NCBI GenBank assembly: GCA_030685065.1 | Contig: JAUXQH010000057.1 | Coordinates: 1 to 64,000 of the forward strand | DNA from: Pseudomonadota bacterium | GTDB taxonomy: Bacteria > Myxococcota_A > UBA796 > SXON01 | Reading direction: 5' to 3' | Length of the DNA stretch: 64,000 bases | Shown here: positions 25,992-35,092 of the stretch, in pieces | How the letters are laid out: each line of letters opens with the position of its first letter | How positions within the stretch are numbered: the first letter of the stretch is position 1 | Notes under the pieces: generated by a model | Told to the model about the DNA's origin: nothing | The model's input: only the letters and a program-made list of their open reading frames with translations | Databases searched by the model: none | Position numbers and translations under genes: made by a program

Positions 25992-27026
25992 ATGGACGAG
26001 CCGATGAACTTCGATCTGCCCCGCCACACCCTGCTCCTCACCATCGGCGGATCGCGCGCCTACGGCATCCACACCGCCGCGAGCGACGTCGACGTGAAGG
26101 GCGTGGCCGTCCCGCCCGCGAGCTACCTGCACGGCTTCCTCCACCGCTTCGACCAGGCCGACAAGCCCGAGCAACTCGGCCCCTTCGCGCCCGTCCTCTC
26201 CGACGAGGAGCGCGCCGCCGTCGCGACGTCCAAGCTCGAGGGCGTCGTCTACGATCTGCGGAAGTTCATGGGCCTCGCGGCCGAGGCCAACCCCAACATC
26301 CTCGACGTGTTGTTCTGCCGCGACGCCGAGGTGCGCGTCGCAACGCCCCTGGGGGAGCGCCTCCGCGCCGCGCGCGGCGCGTTCCTCTCGCAGAAATGTC
26401 GATACACCTTCGCCGGCTATGCGCATGCCCAGCTCAAGCGGATCCGGACGCATCGCGAGTGGCTGCTCCACCCACCCAAGGAGGAGCCGACCCGCACGGC
26501 CCACGGCCTCCCCGAGGGAGGCGGCGTGCTCCCGCGCGACCAGCTCGGCGCCCTCGACACCCTGATGGAGCGGGGCATGACGGCCGAGGAGCTCGGGCTG
26601 TCCACGGGTGCCCTGGAGCTCCTCCAGCGGGAGAAGCACTTCCGCGCGTCACGCAACCATTGGGAGCAGTACCAACATTGGAAGCTCACCCGGAACCCCG
26701 CGCGCGCGGCGCTGGAGGAGCGCCACGGGTACGACACCAAGCACGGCGCCCACCTCGTCCGGCTGCTACGCATGGGGAAGGAGATCCTGACCACGGGGGA
26801 TGTGCGCGTGTGGCGCGGCGACATCGACGCCGCCGAGCTCCTGGAGATCCGGAGCGGCGCGTGGGAGTACGATCGGCTCATCGCCTACGCGGACGGCGTC
26901 GAGGAGGATCTCGAGAAGCTCTACCGCGCCGGGGCCTCTCCCCTTCCCCGCGAGCCCGATCGTGCCGCGCTCGACGAGCTCTGCGTGGAGCTGGTGGAGG
27001 CGGCGCTGGGCGAGGACTCGGGATGA
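25992..27026 (+). CDS. Predicted nucleotidyltransferase
   Basis: 344 residues from ATG 25992. The N-terminus carries the polymerase-beta superfamily signature GGSRAYGIHTAASDVDVKG, with two Asp for metal binding. The middle part (AHAQLKRIRTHREWLLHPP) and HGAHLVRLLRMGKEIL are typical of the COG3541-type predicted nucleotidyltransferases sometimes linked to RNA ligases. No RNA ligase gene lies adjacent here. The acceptor is unknown; RNA or protein are both possible. Confidence 0.75.
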   Translation: MDEPMNFDLPRHTLLLTIGGSRAYGIHTAASDVDVKGVAVPPASYLHGFLHRFDQADKPEQLGPFAPVLSDEERAAVATSKLEGVVYDLRKFMGLAAEANPNILDVLFCRDAEVRVATPLGERLRAARGAFLSQKCRYTFAGYAHAQLKRIRTHREWLLHPPKEEPTRTAHGLPEGGGVLPRDQLGALDTLMERGMTAEELGLSTGALELLQREKHFRASRNHWEQYQHWKLTRNPARAALEERHGYDTKHGAHLVRLLRMGKEILTTGDVRVWRGDIDAAELLEIRSGAWEYDRLIAYADGVEEDLEKLYRAGASPLPREPDRAALDELCVELVEAALGEDSG

Positions 27027-27039
27027 CCCGAAGTCTGCC

Positions 27040-27378
27040 TCAGGAAGCGGCCCCTTTCCTTGACGGCCCCTTCGGCTTCTTGGCCGGCACGTCCGCCGCC
27101 ACGGCGGTGACCAGCGCGGCGAGCCACGCGGTGTCGCGCCACCGCGCCTCCGGGACGCAAAGGGAGGGGCTCGCCCCCGGATACGGCGGCGCGTCGTGGG
27201 ACTCGTCGAGGAACGGCCGCGAGCCGCGGGTGATCTTCACGAACAGCTGCTCGTCGCACACACAGCCGATGAAGCGGTCGCCCAGGTAGAGCCCGTACTC
27301 ACCGAACATCCGGCGGGTTCGCGCCTCTGGAGGGAGGGCGGCGAGGATGCGTTCCACGGTGTCGGGGCGGGTGGCCAT
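27040..27378 (-). CDS. TfoX N-terminal domain protein
   Basis: 112 residues. The sequence RRMFGEYGLYLGDRFIGCV matches the TfoX/Sxy N-terminal domain (MFGxxGxY). The Lys-rich tail (PAKKPKGPSRKGAAS) could bind nucleic acid. In gamma-proteobacteria TfoX activates competence genes with CRP, but stand-alone N-terminal domains in other phyla have no established role. It is divergent from the TetR regulator, sharing a 78-base gap. Confidence 0.78.
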   Translation of the reverse strand: MATRPDTVERILAALPPEARTRRMFGEYGLYLGDRFIGCVCDEQLFVKITRGSRPFLDESHDAPPYPGASPSLCVPEARWRDTAWLAALVTAVAADVPAKKPKGPSRKGAAS

Positions 27379-27456
27379 CGGGACGGGCTAACCAGCGGAG
27401 CGCGAACCCGCGGTGCCAAGCGAGGCGCCGCCTCCGGCAAGCGGCTACGGAGCAGG

Positions 27457-28083
27457 ATGGCCTCTCCCGCCCGCCGACACGACCTCCCACAGCTCCGCGG
27501 GCAGATCCGCGAGGCGGCGCTCCGATTGTTCGCCCAACACGGCTTCCTCGGCACCTCGATCCAACAGGTGGCCGATGCCGTGGGCATCAGCAAGCAGCTG
27601 CTGCTCTACCATTACCCCTCGAAGGAGGCGCTCCGGCAGTCGGTGGTCGACGTGATCACGACCGCCTGGACAGAGTTCCTGCCGCGCCTGCTCGATGCGA
27701 TCTCGAGCTCGCACGAGCGCATGGATCTGGTGTCGGACGAGCTGTACACCTTCCTCGAGGAGCACGCCGACATGGCGCGCGTGGTGATGTTGGAGCTCGT
27801 GAACGACACCGGCCCGCTCGGTGCCCGCATCGAGGGCGACGTGCGCCCGTGGATGCAGGTCGCCGCCGACTTCATCCGCTTGCGCCAGCGAGAGGGCAGC
27901 TTCCGGCCCGATGTCGACCCCGAGGCCTTCGTCGTGGGGATGGGCACCCTCCTGCTCGGCACCATCGCGCTCCTGCACGTGCGCGGCACGGATTGGCCCG
28001 CGAACGCCCCCACCGAGGAGTGGCGGCGGCGGCGGCTGCGCGAGGCGGTGCGGATGCTCGAGGCGGGCCTGTCGGTGCGCTGA
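27457..28083 (+). CDS. TetR-family transcriptional regulator
   Basis: 208 residues from ATG 27457. The N-terminal helix-turn-helix matches TetR: LFAQHGFLGTSIQQVADAVG followed by ISKQLLLYHYPSKEAL. The C-terminal ligand-binding part is helical, with no family marker. Such proteins repress adjacent genes until a small ligand binds. The nearest candidate targets are its own gene and the divergent TfoX-like gene at 27040. The only in-frame ATG next to the HTH domain was chosen as the start. Confidence 0.88.
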   Translation: MASPARRHDLPQLRGQIREAALRLFAQHGFLGTSIQQVADAVGISKQLLLYHYPSKEALRQSVVDVITTAWTEFLPRLLDAISSSHERMDLVSDELYTFLEEHADMARVVMLELVNDTGPLGARIEGDVRPWMQVAADFIRLRQREGSFRPDVDPEAFVVGMGTLLLGTIALLHVRGTDWPANAPTEEWRRRRLREAVRMLEAGLSVR

Positions 28084-28093
28084 CCCGGCCCGG

Positions 28094-29047
28094 CTACTCC
28101 GCGGGCATCGGGTTGCAGATGATCGGGATCTTGCTGGGCCAGGCGATCCCGGTCGTGGCGCACATCTCGTCCGGGTAGTTCAGCTCGGTGTCGGTCTCGT
28201 TGAACCACGCGCAGCGGGTGGTGAACACGTCACCCGCCGCGACCGGGTACCCGGGCATGTCCCACTCGAGGAGCGGCGGGGTGTCGCGGTAGGCGGGATC
28301 CCACTCCGGTACGTCGTAGATCCGAGTCGTGCCACCGGGCGTGACGTGGTCGAGCGAGAGGGCGGTGCCGCGTTGGTGCATGTGCCCGAGCGCCCAGAGC
28401 AGGTTTACGTCCTCCGCCCAGGTGCAGTCGAACGCAAGCGAGCTCTCGCCGGGCGGCACCGGCATGTCGGTGACGCCGTGCCCCCACGCCGCGGCCCAGA
28501 CCTCGACCTCGGCCTCGGGCAACACCGCGAAGTTCACCGCGTCGCGCACGAGCAGGGGGTCGGGGGTGGTGTTGAGGTAGTGGGTCTGGATGATCAGCCG
28601 GGTGCCCCCGTCGAGCGAGATGCCCATCCCGTCCGGAAGGTCGGACATCGCGATGACGGCGCCGCCTTCGATCCGATCCGGGTGCACCACGAACAACGGC
28701 ATCCAGCCGCTCATCGTGGCGGGGTTCCCGCAGTCGAATACGGAGCCGTCAGGGTACAGCTCGGGATCAACGTCGCCAGTCCAGAACAGCAGGTGGTGGC
28801 CGTACCCCTCCGCCTGGTAGGTCGTGATGGTGTTCACCCCGATGTCCTCGCCGTCGTAGCTGTCCACGTAGCAGCGGGTGGAGTCCGTGCTCGGCGGAAT
28901 GACGGCGTCGGGCAGCACCCATTGCAGGCCCCCCTCCGGCGGCGCCGGGATGGTGAAGCGGGCGTCGACCGCCGGGATATCGGCGGTGTCCGTGATGCCG
29001 GCCGGGTTGCCGCACGCGGCGAGGGCGAGGAGAGCGAGATGACGCAT
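28094..29047 (-). CDS. Lipoprotein resembling copper type II ascorbate-dependent monooxygenase
   Basis: 317 residues. The signal peptide ends in LALAAC. The body shows the copper-ligand pattern of peptidylglycine/dopamine monooxygenases: GYGHHLLFWTG (paired His), IIQTHYLNT, LGHMHQRGT (HxH) and NYPDEMCATTG, where the Met matches the copper-B methionine. Cysteines elsewhere (TRCYVD, FDCGN, TRCAWF) fit conserved disulfides. This would make it a secreted copper enzyme acting on an unknown substrate. The residue count and full fold were not checked, so the assignment is moderate. A DTA motif lies just behind the lipobox. Confidence 0.62.
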   Translation of the reverse strand: MRHLALLALAACGNPAGITDTADIPAVDARFTIPAPPEGGLQWVLPDAVIPPSTDSTRCYVDSYDGEDIGVNTITTYQAEGYGHHLLFWTGDVDPELYPDGSVFDCGNPATMSGWMPLFVVHPDRIEGGAVIAMSDLPDGMGISLDGGTRLIIQTHYLNTTPDPLLVRDAVNFAVLPEAEVEVWAAAWGHGVTDMPVPPGESSLAFDCTWAEDVNLLWALGHMHQRGTALSLDHVTPGGTTRIYDVPEWDPAYRDTPPLLEWDMPGYPVAAGDVFTTRCAWFNETDTELNYPDEMCATTGIAWPSKIPIICNPMPAE

Positions 29048-29075
29048 GGGGGCTCCGGGGGCGGGAGAAGTGGGC

Positions 29076-29552
29076 TCAGGGCATCAGGAGGTCGAGCACG
29101 ACATCGGCGAGGATGTCCTGGCCGCCGAGGATCTCGATGCGGTGATCGGTGCCGGGCTTGGTGACCGCGTCGCCCTGGTCGGGGCCGGTCCCGGGGCCGT
29201 TCACGTCGGAGTCGAGGTAGCCCAGCACATACAGCTTACCGATCGGCAAGGGGCCACTGGTGTGGGCGGGCTCGGTGAACGCGCCGTCGAGCGTGAGCGC
29301 GAGGTCGACCGCGAAGTCCTCGATCGACAAGCCCTCGTCTTCCACGCCGACAGCGGTGACGTCCGCCTCGTGGAAGATGCCCCCGTAGAAGATGCCCGTC
29401 GGCGGCTCGCTCATCGCCGCCGCGTAGTCCTCGTCGATCGCGAAACGAAACGACGCGGTGCCCTCGGTCGGCACCTCCACCGGCGGCGCGGTGTCGAGCC
29501 CGTCCGGGGCGCCGGCGCAGGCTGCAAGGAAGAGGATGGCCAGGCGGGTCAT
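29076..29552 (-). CDS. Small predicted lipoprotein
   Basis: 158 residues. The signal peptide has the lipobox FLAAC, then AGAPDGLDTAPPVEV, another DTA linker. The mature part is acidic and beta-rich and resembles no family known to me. It lies 28 bases upstream of the copper-monooxygenase-like gene on the same strand, so the two are probably co-transcribed and may act together in the envelope. Confidence 0.68.
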   Translation of the reverse strand: MTRLAILFLAACAGAPDGLDTAPPVEVPTEGTASFRFAIDEDYAAAMSEPPTGIFYGGIFHEADVTAVGVEDEGLSIEDFAVDLALTLDGAFTEPAHTSGPLPIGKLYVLGYLDSDVNGPGTGPDQGDAVTKPGTDHRIEILGGQDILADVVLDLLMP

Positions 29553-29640
29553 GGAGCGTCCCTGCAGGGCTCCTGCTTAGCCACTCCTTACCATCCGGTA
29601 AAGATCTTTTTGGGGTTCTCCGCGCCCGCCCCCTCCCGGC
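29553..29640. other. Short AT-richer intergenic segment
   Basis: The segment contains the inverted repeat TACCATCCGGTA followed by AAAGATCTTTTTGG. It may hold the promoter of the two minus-strand lipoprotein genes and the end of the gene at 29641-29925. No convincing promoter boxes were seen. Confidence 0.3.
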
Positions 29641-29925
29641 TCATTCCCCCCGCGGATTCCGAAGGGGGAGGTGCGCGAAGCCCCTCCCGGAGCCGGCCTC
29701 CAGCGCGAGGAGCGCCACGGCCGCCTCGACGCCGATGCCGAGCGCCCGGAAGTCGGAGTCGTCGTAGAGCTGGGCGAGGTCGGCCTCGTCCGCACTCCAG
29801 TCTCCGTTCGGGTGTCCGTGCATCTGGACGTCGTCGACCACGCAGCCATCGACGAGCAGCTCGACGGTGACGACCGGAGTGGCGCCATCCACATGGAAGG
29901 CCGCATTCCTGGCGGTGACAATCAT
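29641..29925 (-). CDS. Small hypothetical protein
   Basis: 94 residues from ATG 29925. The first half forms beta strands (NAAFHVDGATPVVTVELLVDG, acidic loop after it) and the second half is helical (GIGVEAAVALLALEAGSG). No signal peptide, membrane segment or catalytic motif is seen. The frame has good codon bias and an ATG in a plausible position. It is downstream of the Ser/Thr kinase on the same strand, separated by 136 bases. Confidence 0.5.
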   Translation of the reverse strand: MIVTARNAAFHVDGATPVVTVELLVDGCVVDDVQMHGHPNGDWSADEADLAQLYDDSDFRALGIGVEAAVALLALEAGSGRGFAHLPLRNPRGE

Positions 29926-30061
29926 GCGTACTCCATTTGCTCGACACCTAAGCGGCCCCACCCCTTGGCGCGGCGCGCCACAGGCTCCCCGCAAGCGCGG
30001 TGAAAGCCGGCTCCGGGAGGTTTCATCACGCTTCGCCGTGGGTTGGGACCGGCGACCAGAC

Positions 30062-31546
30062 CTACCCAACCTCATACAGGTTGATATATTTATTCCCCTG
30101 AATTGGAATCCGACCCAACAGGGTCGTCCCCTCCTCTACCTGCCGCGCGCCGACCTCGGTGAGCAGCACGCGCCCGCGGTGCGCGGAGAGGTTCATCATC
30201 CAGCGCGCGAGGTAGAACGGGCCGGCCAACTCCCACCCTTCCGCGGGCCGGCGTGTCTCCGGCAACACCCGGGCGACCCCGGGGGCAACGCCGACCGACA
30301 GGCGGTATCCGGCGGCGGCCGTGGCCTTCTGCAAGGCGATGCTGGTCCGCACGGCCTTGCTCACGGTGTCACGGAACCCCGAGGTCACGGTCCAACAGAT
30401 CAGCAGCGAGCCCTCGCCGCGCTCCCAGATCTCCCCTCCCCCCTCGCTGATGATGCCCGCCCACTCCTGGGTGAGCCCCGCCAGGCTCGCGCGCGGCGTG
30501 GCGATGCTGCGGGGGGGCGGCGAGGCCTCCATCGCGAGCACGACGACGGGGGAAGGCGGCACCGTGCGGGCCACTCGTGGGCGCGCGGCGGCCTCGGCCG
30601 GCTCGGCGGAGGCGTTGGCGGCCTCGATCACCTCGCGCAGGTACGTGGCGAGGTCGTTGTTGGTGGCGCGGTGCCCCTCCCGCACGATGAGGGCGGACAA
30701 GGCGTCCATCATCTCGGCGGCGTCGACGAAGCGGTCCTCGCGGTGCCGGGAGAGCGTGCGGAGCAGGAACGCCTCGAGATCCTCGCTGATCTCCGGGCGG
30801 TACGCACGGGGGCTCGGCACTTCGGCGCGACGCACGCGCGCGAGCGTCTCGTCGCGGCTCTTCGACTTGAACAGGCGGCGGCCCGTCAGGAGCTCGTAGA
30901 GCACGATCCCGAGCGAGAACAGATCGCTCCGCCCGTCCAGCGCCTTGCCCTCGACCTGCTCCGGGCTCATGTAGGCGTACTTGCCGCGGATCACGTCCGC
31001 GTTGCCCTTCTGGATCGCGGCGCGGCTGATGCCGAAGTCCGTGATCTTCACCTCACCCGAGAAGCTGATGAGGATGTTCTGGGGCGAGATGTCACAGTGC
31101 ACGATGTGCAGCGGGCGCCCATCGCCATCGGTGTAATGGTGCGCGAACTGCAAGGCCTTGAGCACCTCGCCACACGCGAACAGCGCGAGCGGCACGGGAA
31201 ACTCGCCCACCGCGCGGGCCCGGCTCACGAGGCGCGCGAGATCGATGCCGTGCACGTACTCCATCGCGATGTACAGGCTCTCGTCCTGCTGCCCGAGCTC
31301 GAACACCTGCACGATGTTCACGTGCGAGAGCAGGGCCGCGATGCGGGCCTCGACCTTGAACAGCTCCTTGAACTCCTCGTCCTTCGCGAGGCTGTCGAGG
31401 ATGCGCTTGATGACCAGGATCTTCTCGAAGCCCATCGCCCCGTGCGCGCGCGCCCGGTACACCTCGGCCATCCCGCCCGTCGCGATCTTCTCGAGGAGGT
31501 GGTAGTTGCCGAAAATCTCGGGGGTGGCCGGACTCGATGGGGTCAA
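30062..31546 (-). CDS. Ser/Thr protein kinase with degenerate cyclase-like C-terminal domain
   Basis: 494 residues. The kinase domain (about 10-280) has the glycine loop IATGGMAEVY, VIKR (ATP lysine), the catalytic loop HCDISPQN at 150-157, DFGISR and SPEQVEG. The usual HRD is HCD, so it is a non-RD kinase. No membrane segment is seen. Residues 335-494 resemble a class III nucleotidyl cyclase: VVVLAMEA, GGEIWERGEGSLLICWT, YRLSVGVAPG and GRVLLTEVGARQ, but the two metal-binding aspartates appear to be lost. It may act as a regulatory or ligand-binding module. The gene is divergent from mazG, with a 64-base gap. Confidence 0.85.
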   Translation of the reverse strand: MTPSSPATPEIFGNYHLLEKIATGGMAEVYRARAHGAMGFEKILVIKRILDSLAKDEEFKELFKVEARIAALLSHVNIVQVFELGQQDESLYIAMEYVHGIDLARLVSRARAVGEFPVPLALFACGEVLKALQFAHHYTDGDGRPLHIVHCDISPQNILISFSGEVKITDFGISRAAIQKGNADVIRGKYAYMSPEQVEGKALDGRSDLFSLGIVLYELLTGRRLFKSKSRDETLARVRRAEVPSPRAYRPEISEDLEAFLLRTLSRHREDRFVDAAEMMDALSALIVREGHRATNNDLATYLREVIEAANASAEPAEAAARPRVARTVPPSPVVVLAMEASPPPRSIATPRASLAGLTQEWAGIISEGGGEIWERGEGSLLICWTVTSGFRDTVSKAVRTSIALQKATAAAGYRLSVGVAPGVARVLPETRRPAEGWELAGPFYLARWMMNLSAHRGRVLLTEVGARQVEEGTTLLGRIPIQGNKYINLYEVG

Positions 31547-31610
31547 GAGCGCTCCGGCTTTTATTGTCTTGGGGCGGCGGTTAGCGGTGTTGTCTATCTC
31601 GAGGGCGCCC

Positions 31611-32384
31611 GTGTCGTCAGTAGAAGAGCTCCGTAGCGTGGTCGCGAAGCTCCGGGCCGAGTGCCCATGGGATCGCGCGCAGGATCTCCTCTCGATGCGC
31701 CCGTACCTCCTCGAGGAGACCCACGAGGTCCTCGACGCCCTCGGCGCCTTCGAGTCCGAGCCCGGAAAGCTCCGTGAGGAGCTCGGCGACCTGCTGTTCC
31801 AGGTCTACTTCCTCGCGCGGCTGGCCGAGGAGCAGGGCGCCTTCGACATCGAGGCCGTGGCCGAGGGGATCGTGACCAAGATGGTCGAGCGCCACCCGCA
31901 CGTCTACGGCGGCCTCGAGCGCCCCGAGGCCGAGGCCACCGCGGCGGGGACCATCGGCGCCTGGGAGGCTCGGAAGGCGCTGCGTCGCAAGGGCGGGTCC
32001 CGCGTGGACGGCGTGCCCGGCTCGCTCCCGGCCCTGCTCCGCGCGCACCGCGTCGGCGAAAAGGTGGCCCACGTCGGGTTCGACTGGCCCGACCTCGCGG
32101 GGGTGCTCGCCAAGATCGACGAGGAGCGGGCCGAGCTCGAGGAGGCCATCGCCAGCGGAGATGCGGCCGCGATCCGCCACGAATATGGGGACGTGCTGCT
32201 GGCGACCGCGAGCCTGGGCCGCTTCCTCGGGATCGCGGGCGAGGACGCGCTGCGTGAGGCGAACGCCCGCTTCGAGGGGCGCTTCCGCAAGGTCGAGGCC
32301 GCGGCCGCCGCCGCCGGGGTCGCGATGGAAGCCGCGGGGCTCGACCGCCTCGAGGCGTGGTGGCAGGAGGCAAAGCGCGCATGA
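31611..32384 (+). CDS. mazG: Nucleoside triphosphate pyrophosphohydrolase MazG
   Basis: 257 residues from GTG 31611 (an in-frame TTG at 31590 is an alternative). Two MazG domains: the first with CPWDRAQ, EETHEVLDAL and REELGDLLFQV, the second with HVGFDWPD, KIDEERAELEEAI and HEYGDVLLA. These supply the ExxE/ExxD magnesium sites. MazG hydrolyses NTPs and dNTPs to monophosphate and pyrophosphate, clearing abnormal nucleotides and modulating ppGpp responses. The length is close to the E. coli enzyme. The stop overlaps the ATG of fxsA. Confidence 0.92.
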   Translation: MSSVEELRSVVAKLRAECPWDRAQDLLSMRPYLLEETHEVLDALGAFESEPGKLREELGDLLFQVYFLARLAEEQGAFDIEAVAEGIVTKMVERHPHVYGGLERPEAEATAAGTIGAWEARKALRRKGGSRVDGVPGSLPALLRAHRVGEKVAHVGFDWPDLAGVLAKIDEERAELEEAIASGDAAAIRHEYGDVLLATASLGRFLGIAGEDALREANARFEGRFRKVEAAAAAAGVAMEAAGLDRLEAWWQEAKRA

Positions 32385-32842
32385 CCTTCCTCATCTTGTT
32401 CCTGCTCTTCACCGTGGTGCCCGCCCTCGAGCTCTGGATGCTCATCGAGATCGGCCAGCGGGTCGGCGGCCTGGAGACGACGCTCTACGTGGTCGCGATC
32501 GGCGTGCTCGGCGCCTGGCTCGGGACACGCGCTGGCCTCGCGGTGCTCCGCGAGCTCTTCGCCTCGCTCCGCGAGCAGGCCGCGCCGGCGGACAAGCTGG
32601 TCGAGGGCGCGCTGGTCATCGTGGGCAGCGTGCTCCTCGTCACCCCGGGCGTGCTGACCGACGTGACCGGCATCCTGCTCTTCATCCCCCCGTTCCGGCG
32701 CTGGCTCGCCCCGAAGGTGAAGCGCGCCGCGCTCGCCTGGGCCATGAAGCGCGGCGTCAAGGTCGGCACGGCGGTCCCGGGGCCGCGCGCGCAGGAGCGC
32801 CACCAGGCGGAAAAAAAGGTGTTCACCCACCCCCAGGCCTGA
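32381..32842 (+). CDS. fxsA: FxsA-family membrane protein
   Basis: 153 residues from ATG 32381, overlapping the mazG stop. Two to three membrane segments (TFLILFLLFTVVPALELWML, the segment around LYVVAIGVLGAWLGT, and LVIVGSVLLVTPGVLTDVTG) match the FxsA layout, including the conserved PALELW and TPGxLTDxxG motifs. In E. coli FxsA relieves exclusion of phage T7 by F plasmid; its general role is unknown. The basic tail is cytoplasmic. Confidence 0.88.
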   Translation: MTFLILFLLFTVVPALELWMLIEIGQRVGGLETTLYVVAIGVLGAWLGTRAGLAVLRELFASLREQAAPADKLVEGALVIVGSVLLVTPGVLTDVTGILLFIPPFRRWLAPKVKRAALAWAMKRGVKVGTAVPGPRAQERHQAEKKVFTHPQA

Positions 32843-32954
32843 TTGAATGGGCCGGCTTCACGGGCGCACGGGCGCCCGCATCGCCGGATGGGGAGGCCCG
32901 TTCGGCGCGTTCGCGCACGGCGGGAATCTCTCCCAATCCTGCGAGCGCGCGGCT

Positions 32955-33959
32955 ATGCTCCTCGGCGCCATGCCGCTCCTGTCCCAGCTCCTCCCGCTGC
33001 TCGCCGCCTGCACCTCCACCGCGGACGACACCGCCGCGGAGCAAGGCTGGGCCGTCGTCGGAGAGGGCCTCGACTCCGCGCTGCTCTCCATCTGGGGCAC
33101 CGCCTGGAACGATGTCTGGGTCGTCGGCGCGGACTCCGGCTCGGGCGGAGTCCTCCTCCACTTCGACGGGGCCGCCTGGGCGCGCGTGGGGGATCTCGGT
33201 CCAGGCGACGCATGGGCGATCGAGGGCACGGATACGACGCTGTGGATCTCGGGAGCGGGCGGGCGCCTGTTCCGGTACGACCTCGCCTCGGGGCAGCTCT
33301 CCACCGATCAGCTCGACTCGGCCCTCGTGTTCTTCGGCGTCTGGCCCGCCTCGCCGACAGACGCGTGGGCCGTCGGCGGCAGCCCCGACGATTCCGCCGA
33401 TCCGGCCGTCATCTACCACTTCGACGGCACCGCGTGGACCGACATCGGGATCGCGTCGGAGCCTACGGCGGAGGCCACCTTCTTCAAGGTGTCGGGCACC
33501 GCCGCCGATGACGTCTGGGTGGTGGGTGACGCAGGAAATGCGCGCCACTACGATGGATCCTCGTGGTCCACCGTGCCGACCGGCATCACGGCCAACCTCT
33601 TCGGCATCCGGGGGCGCTACGCGGTAGGTGGGAGCTTCAACGGGGCGATCCTCGCGTGGAACGGCTCGGCGTTCATCGAAGAGACACCGCTCTACTCCTA
33701 CCAATTCACGGGCATCTCGGACGATGGGGTGCACACGCCCACCGCCGTCGGTACGCAAGGGCAGGTTTTCCTCCGTGGCGACGCGGGCTGGGACCCCGAT
33801 CCCGCGGAGGCCGTGACCCTCCAGGATCTGCACGCGGTGTGGATCGATCCGGAGGGTGGCACCTGGGCGGTCGGTGGCCACCTGAGCTCGCCGCCCCTCA
33901 TCCACGGCGTCGTCATCTACAAGGGGGCCCGCACCATCGCGCCCCTGGAGGCCCTTTGA
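32955..33959 (+). CDS. Lipoprotein, propeller-like with repeated DxWxVG motifs
   Basis: 334 residues; ATG 32955 chosen, with ATG 32970 in the same frame as an alternative. The lipobox is LLAAC, followed by TSTADDTAAEQ (DTA motif). The mature protein repeats short segments WNDVWVVGADS, TDAWAVGGSP, DDVWVVGDAG and HFDGTAW, typical of bacterial beta-propellers of Kelch-like or photosystem-assembly style. Probably surface-located. The stop overlaps the TTG start of the next lipoprotein gene (TTGA). Confidence 0.75.
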   Translation: MLLGAMPLLSQLLPLLAACTSTADDTAAEQGWAVVGEGLDSALLSIWGTAWNDVWVVGADSGSGGVLLHFDGAAWARVGDLGPGDAWAIEGTDTTLWISGAGGRLFRYDLASGQLSTDQLDSALVFFGVWPASPTDAWAVGGSPDDSADPAVIYHFDGTAWTDIGIASEPTAEATFFKVSGTAADDVWVVGDAGNARHYDGSSWSTVPTGITANLFGIRGRYAVGGSFNGAILAWNGSAFIEETPLYSYQFTGISDDGVHTPTAVGTQGQVFLRGDAGWDPDPAEAVTLQDLHAVWIDPEGGTWAVGGHLSSPPLIHGVVIYKGARTIAPLEAL

Positions 33960-35092
33960 CCATCCTCGCCCTCCTGCTCGCGTGCACAGGAGAGCCGGGT
34001 GACACCGGCCTGCTCGACACCTGCTCCCAGACCTCGGGGACCATCTGTCTCTACGCGGGCACGGGGGACGCCGGCTATGACCCCGACGAGAAGCACCGGC
34101 TGGAGACGTGGCTCTACTTCCCGATGGACATCGAGGTCCGCGAGGGAAAGCCGACGATCATCCTCGACTGGAACAACAACAGCGTGCGGCAGGTGACACC
34201 CTCGGAGACCGTGGTGCTGGCGGTCGGCACCGGGTACGCGGGGGACGGCCCGCCGGACTACTCCGACAACGACCCCGGCGGCGCCCCCGGCACGTCGACC
34301 GCGATGAACCACCCGACCGACGCGATCTGGCAGGCCGACGGCGAGCTTCTCATCGCCGCCTGGCACAACCACAAGCTGCGCAGGTGGAACCCCGACACCG
34401 GACTGGTCCACATCCTCGGTGGGGGCGTGACGGGGTTCGCGGGAGACGGCGGCCCCGTGGTGGACGCGTTGTTCAGCCAGCCGCACTCGGTGGTTGCCGC
34501 GGAAGACGGCAGCATCTACCTGACGGACATGCGGAACGGCCGGGTGCGGGTGGTCGCGCCCGACCTCACGATCAGCACGCTCGGGGGGGACGGCACCCAG
34601 GGCTTCGCGGGGGACGGCGGGCCCGTGTCCGGCGCGGTGTTCAACTTCCCGACCGGCGCCACGCCCCGGCCCGGCGCGGGTCTCGCGCTCGACGGTGACA
34701 CGCTCTACGTCTCGGACAGCCTGAACCACCGCGTGCGCGCGGTGAACCTCGCGACCGGCATGATCGACACCGTCGTCGGGACCGGGATCGCCGGGTCCTC
34801 GGGCGATGGCGGCCCCGCGGTCGACGCCCAGCTCAACAGCCCCATCGACATCGAGATCGGCGGGGGGAAGCTCTACATCGCCGACACCGACAACTCCCGC
34901 ATCCGCGTGGTCGACCTCGCGTCCGGCACCATCTCGACCCTGGTCGGAACAGGTGAGTCGAGCTGGAGCGGAGATGACGGCCCCGCGGTCGACGCCGCGC
35001 TCAACTTCCCCCACGGCATCTGCCTCGTGGAGGACGGTCGGCTCTTCATCGCGGACACCTACAACCACATGATCCGGGTGGTGTACCCATGA
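33956..35092 (+). CDS. NHL-repeat lipoprotein 1
   Basis: 378 residues from TTG 33956, overlapping the preceding stop. The signal peptide ends in LLLAC, then TGEPGDTGLLDTC (DTG motif). At least five NHL repeats are seen, each with FAGDGGP or similar followed by a LYIADTDNSRIRVV-type strand. NHL propellers bind ligands or form scaffolds; some are lyases, but no catalytic residues are evident. The ATG of a paralogous gene overlaps its stop (ATGA). Confidence 0.8.
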   Translation: MTILALLLACTGEPGDTGLLDTCSQTSGTICLYAGTGDAGYDPDEKHRLETWLYFPMDIEVREGKPTIILDWNNNSVRQVTPSETVVLAVGTGYAGDGPPDYSDNDPGGAPGTSTAMNHPTDAIWQADGELLIAAWHNHKLRRWNPDTGLVHILGGGVTGFAGDGGPVVDALFSQPHSVVAAEDGSIYLTDMRNGRVRVVAPDLTISTLGGDGTQGFAGDGGPVSGAVFNFPTGATPRPGAGLALDGDTLYVSDSLNHRVRAVNLATGMIDTVVGTGIAGSSGDGGPAVDAQLNSPIDIEIGGGKLYIADTDNSRIRVVDLASGTISTLVGTGESSWSGDDGPAVDAALNFPHGICLVEDGRLFIADTYNHMIRVVYP

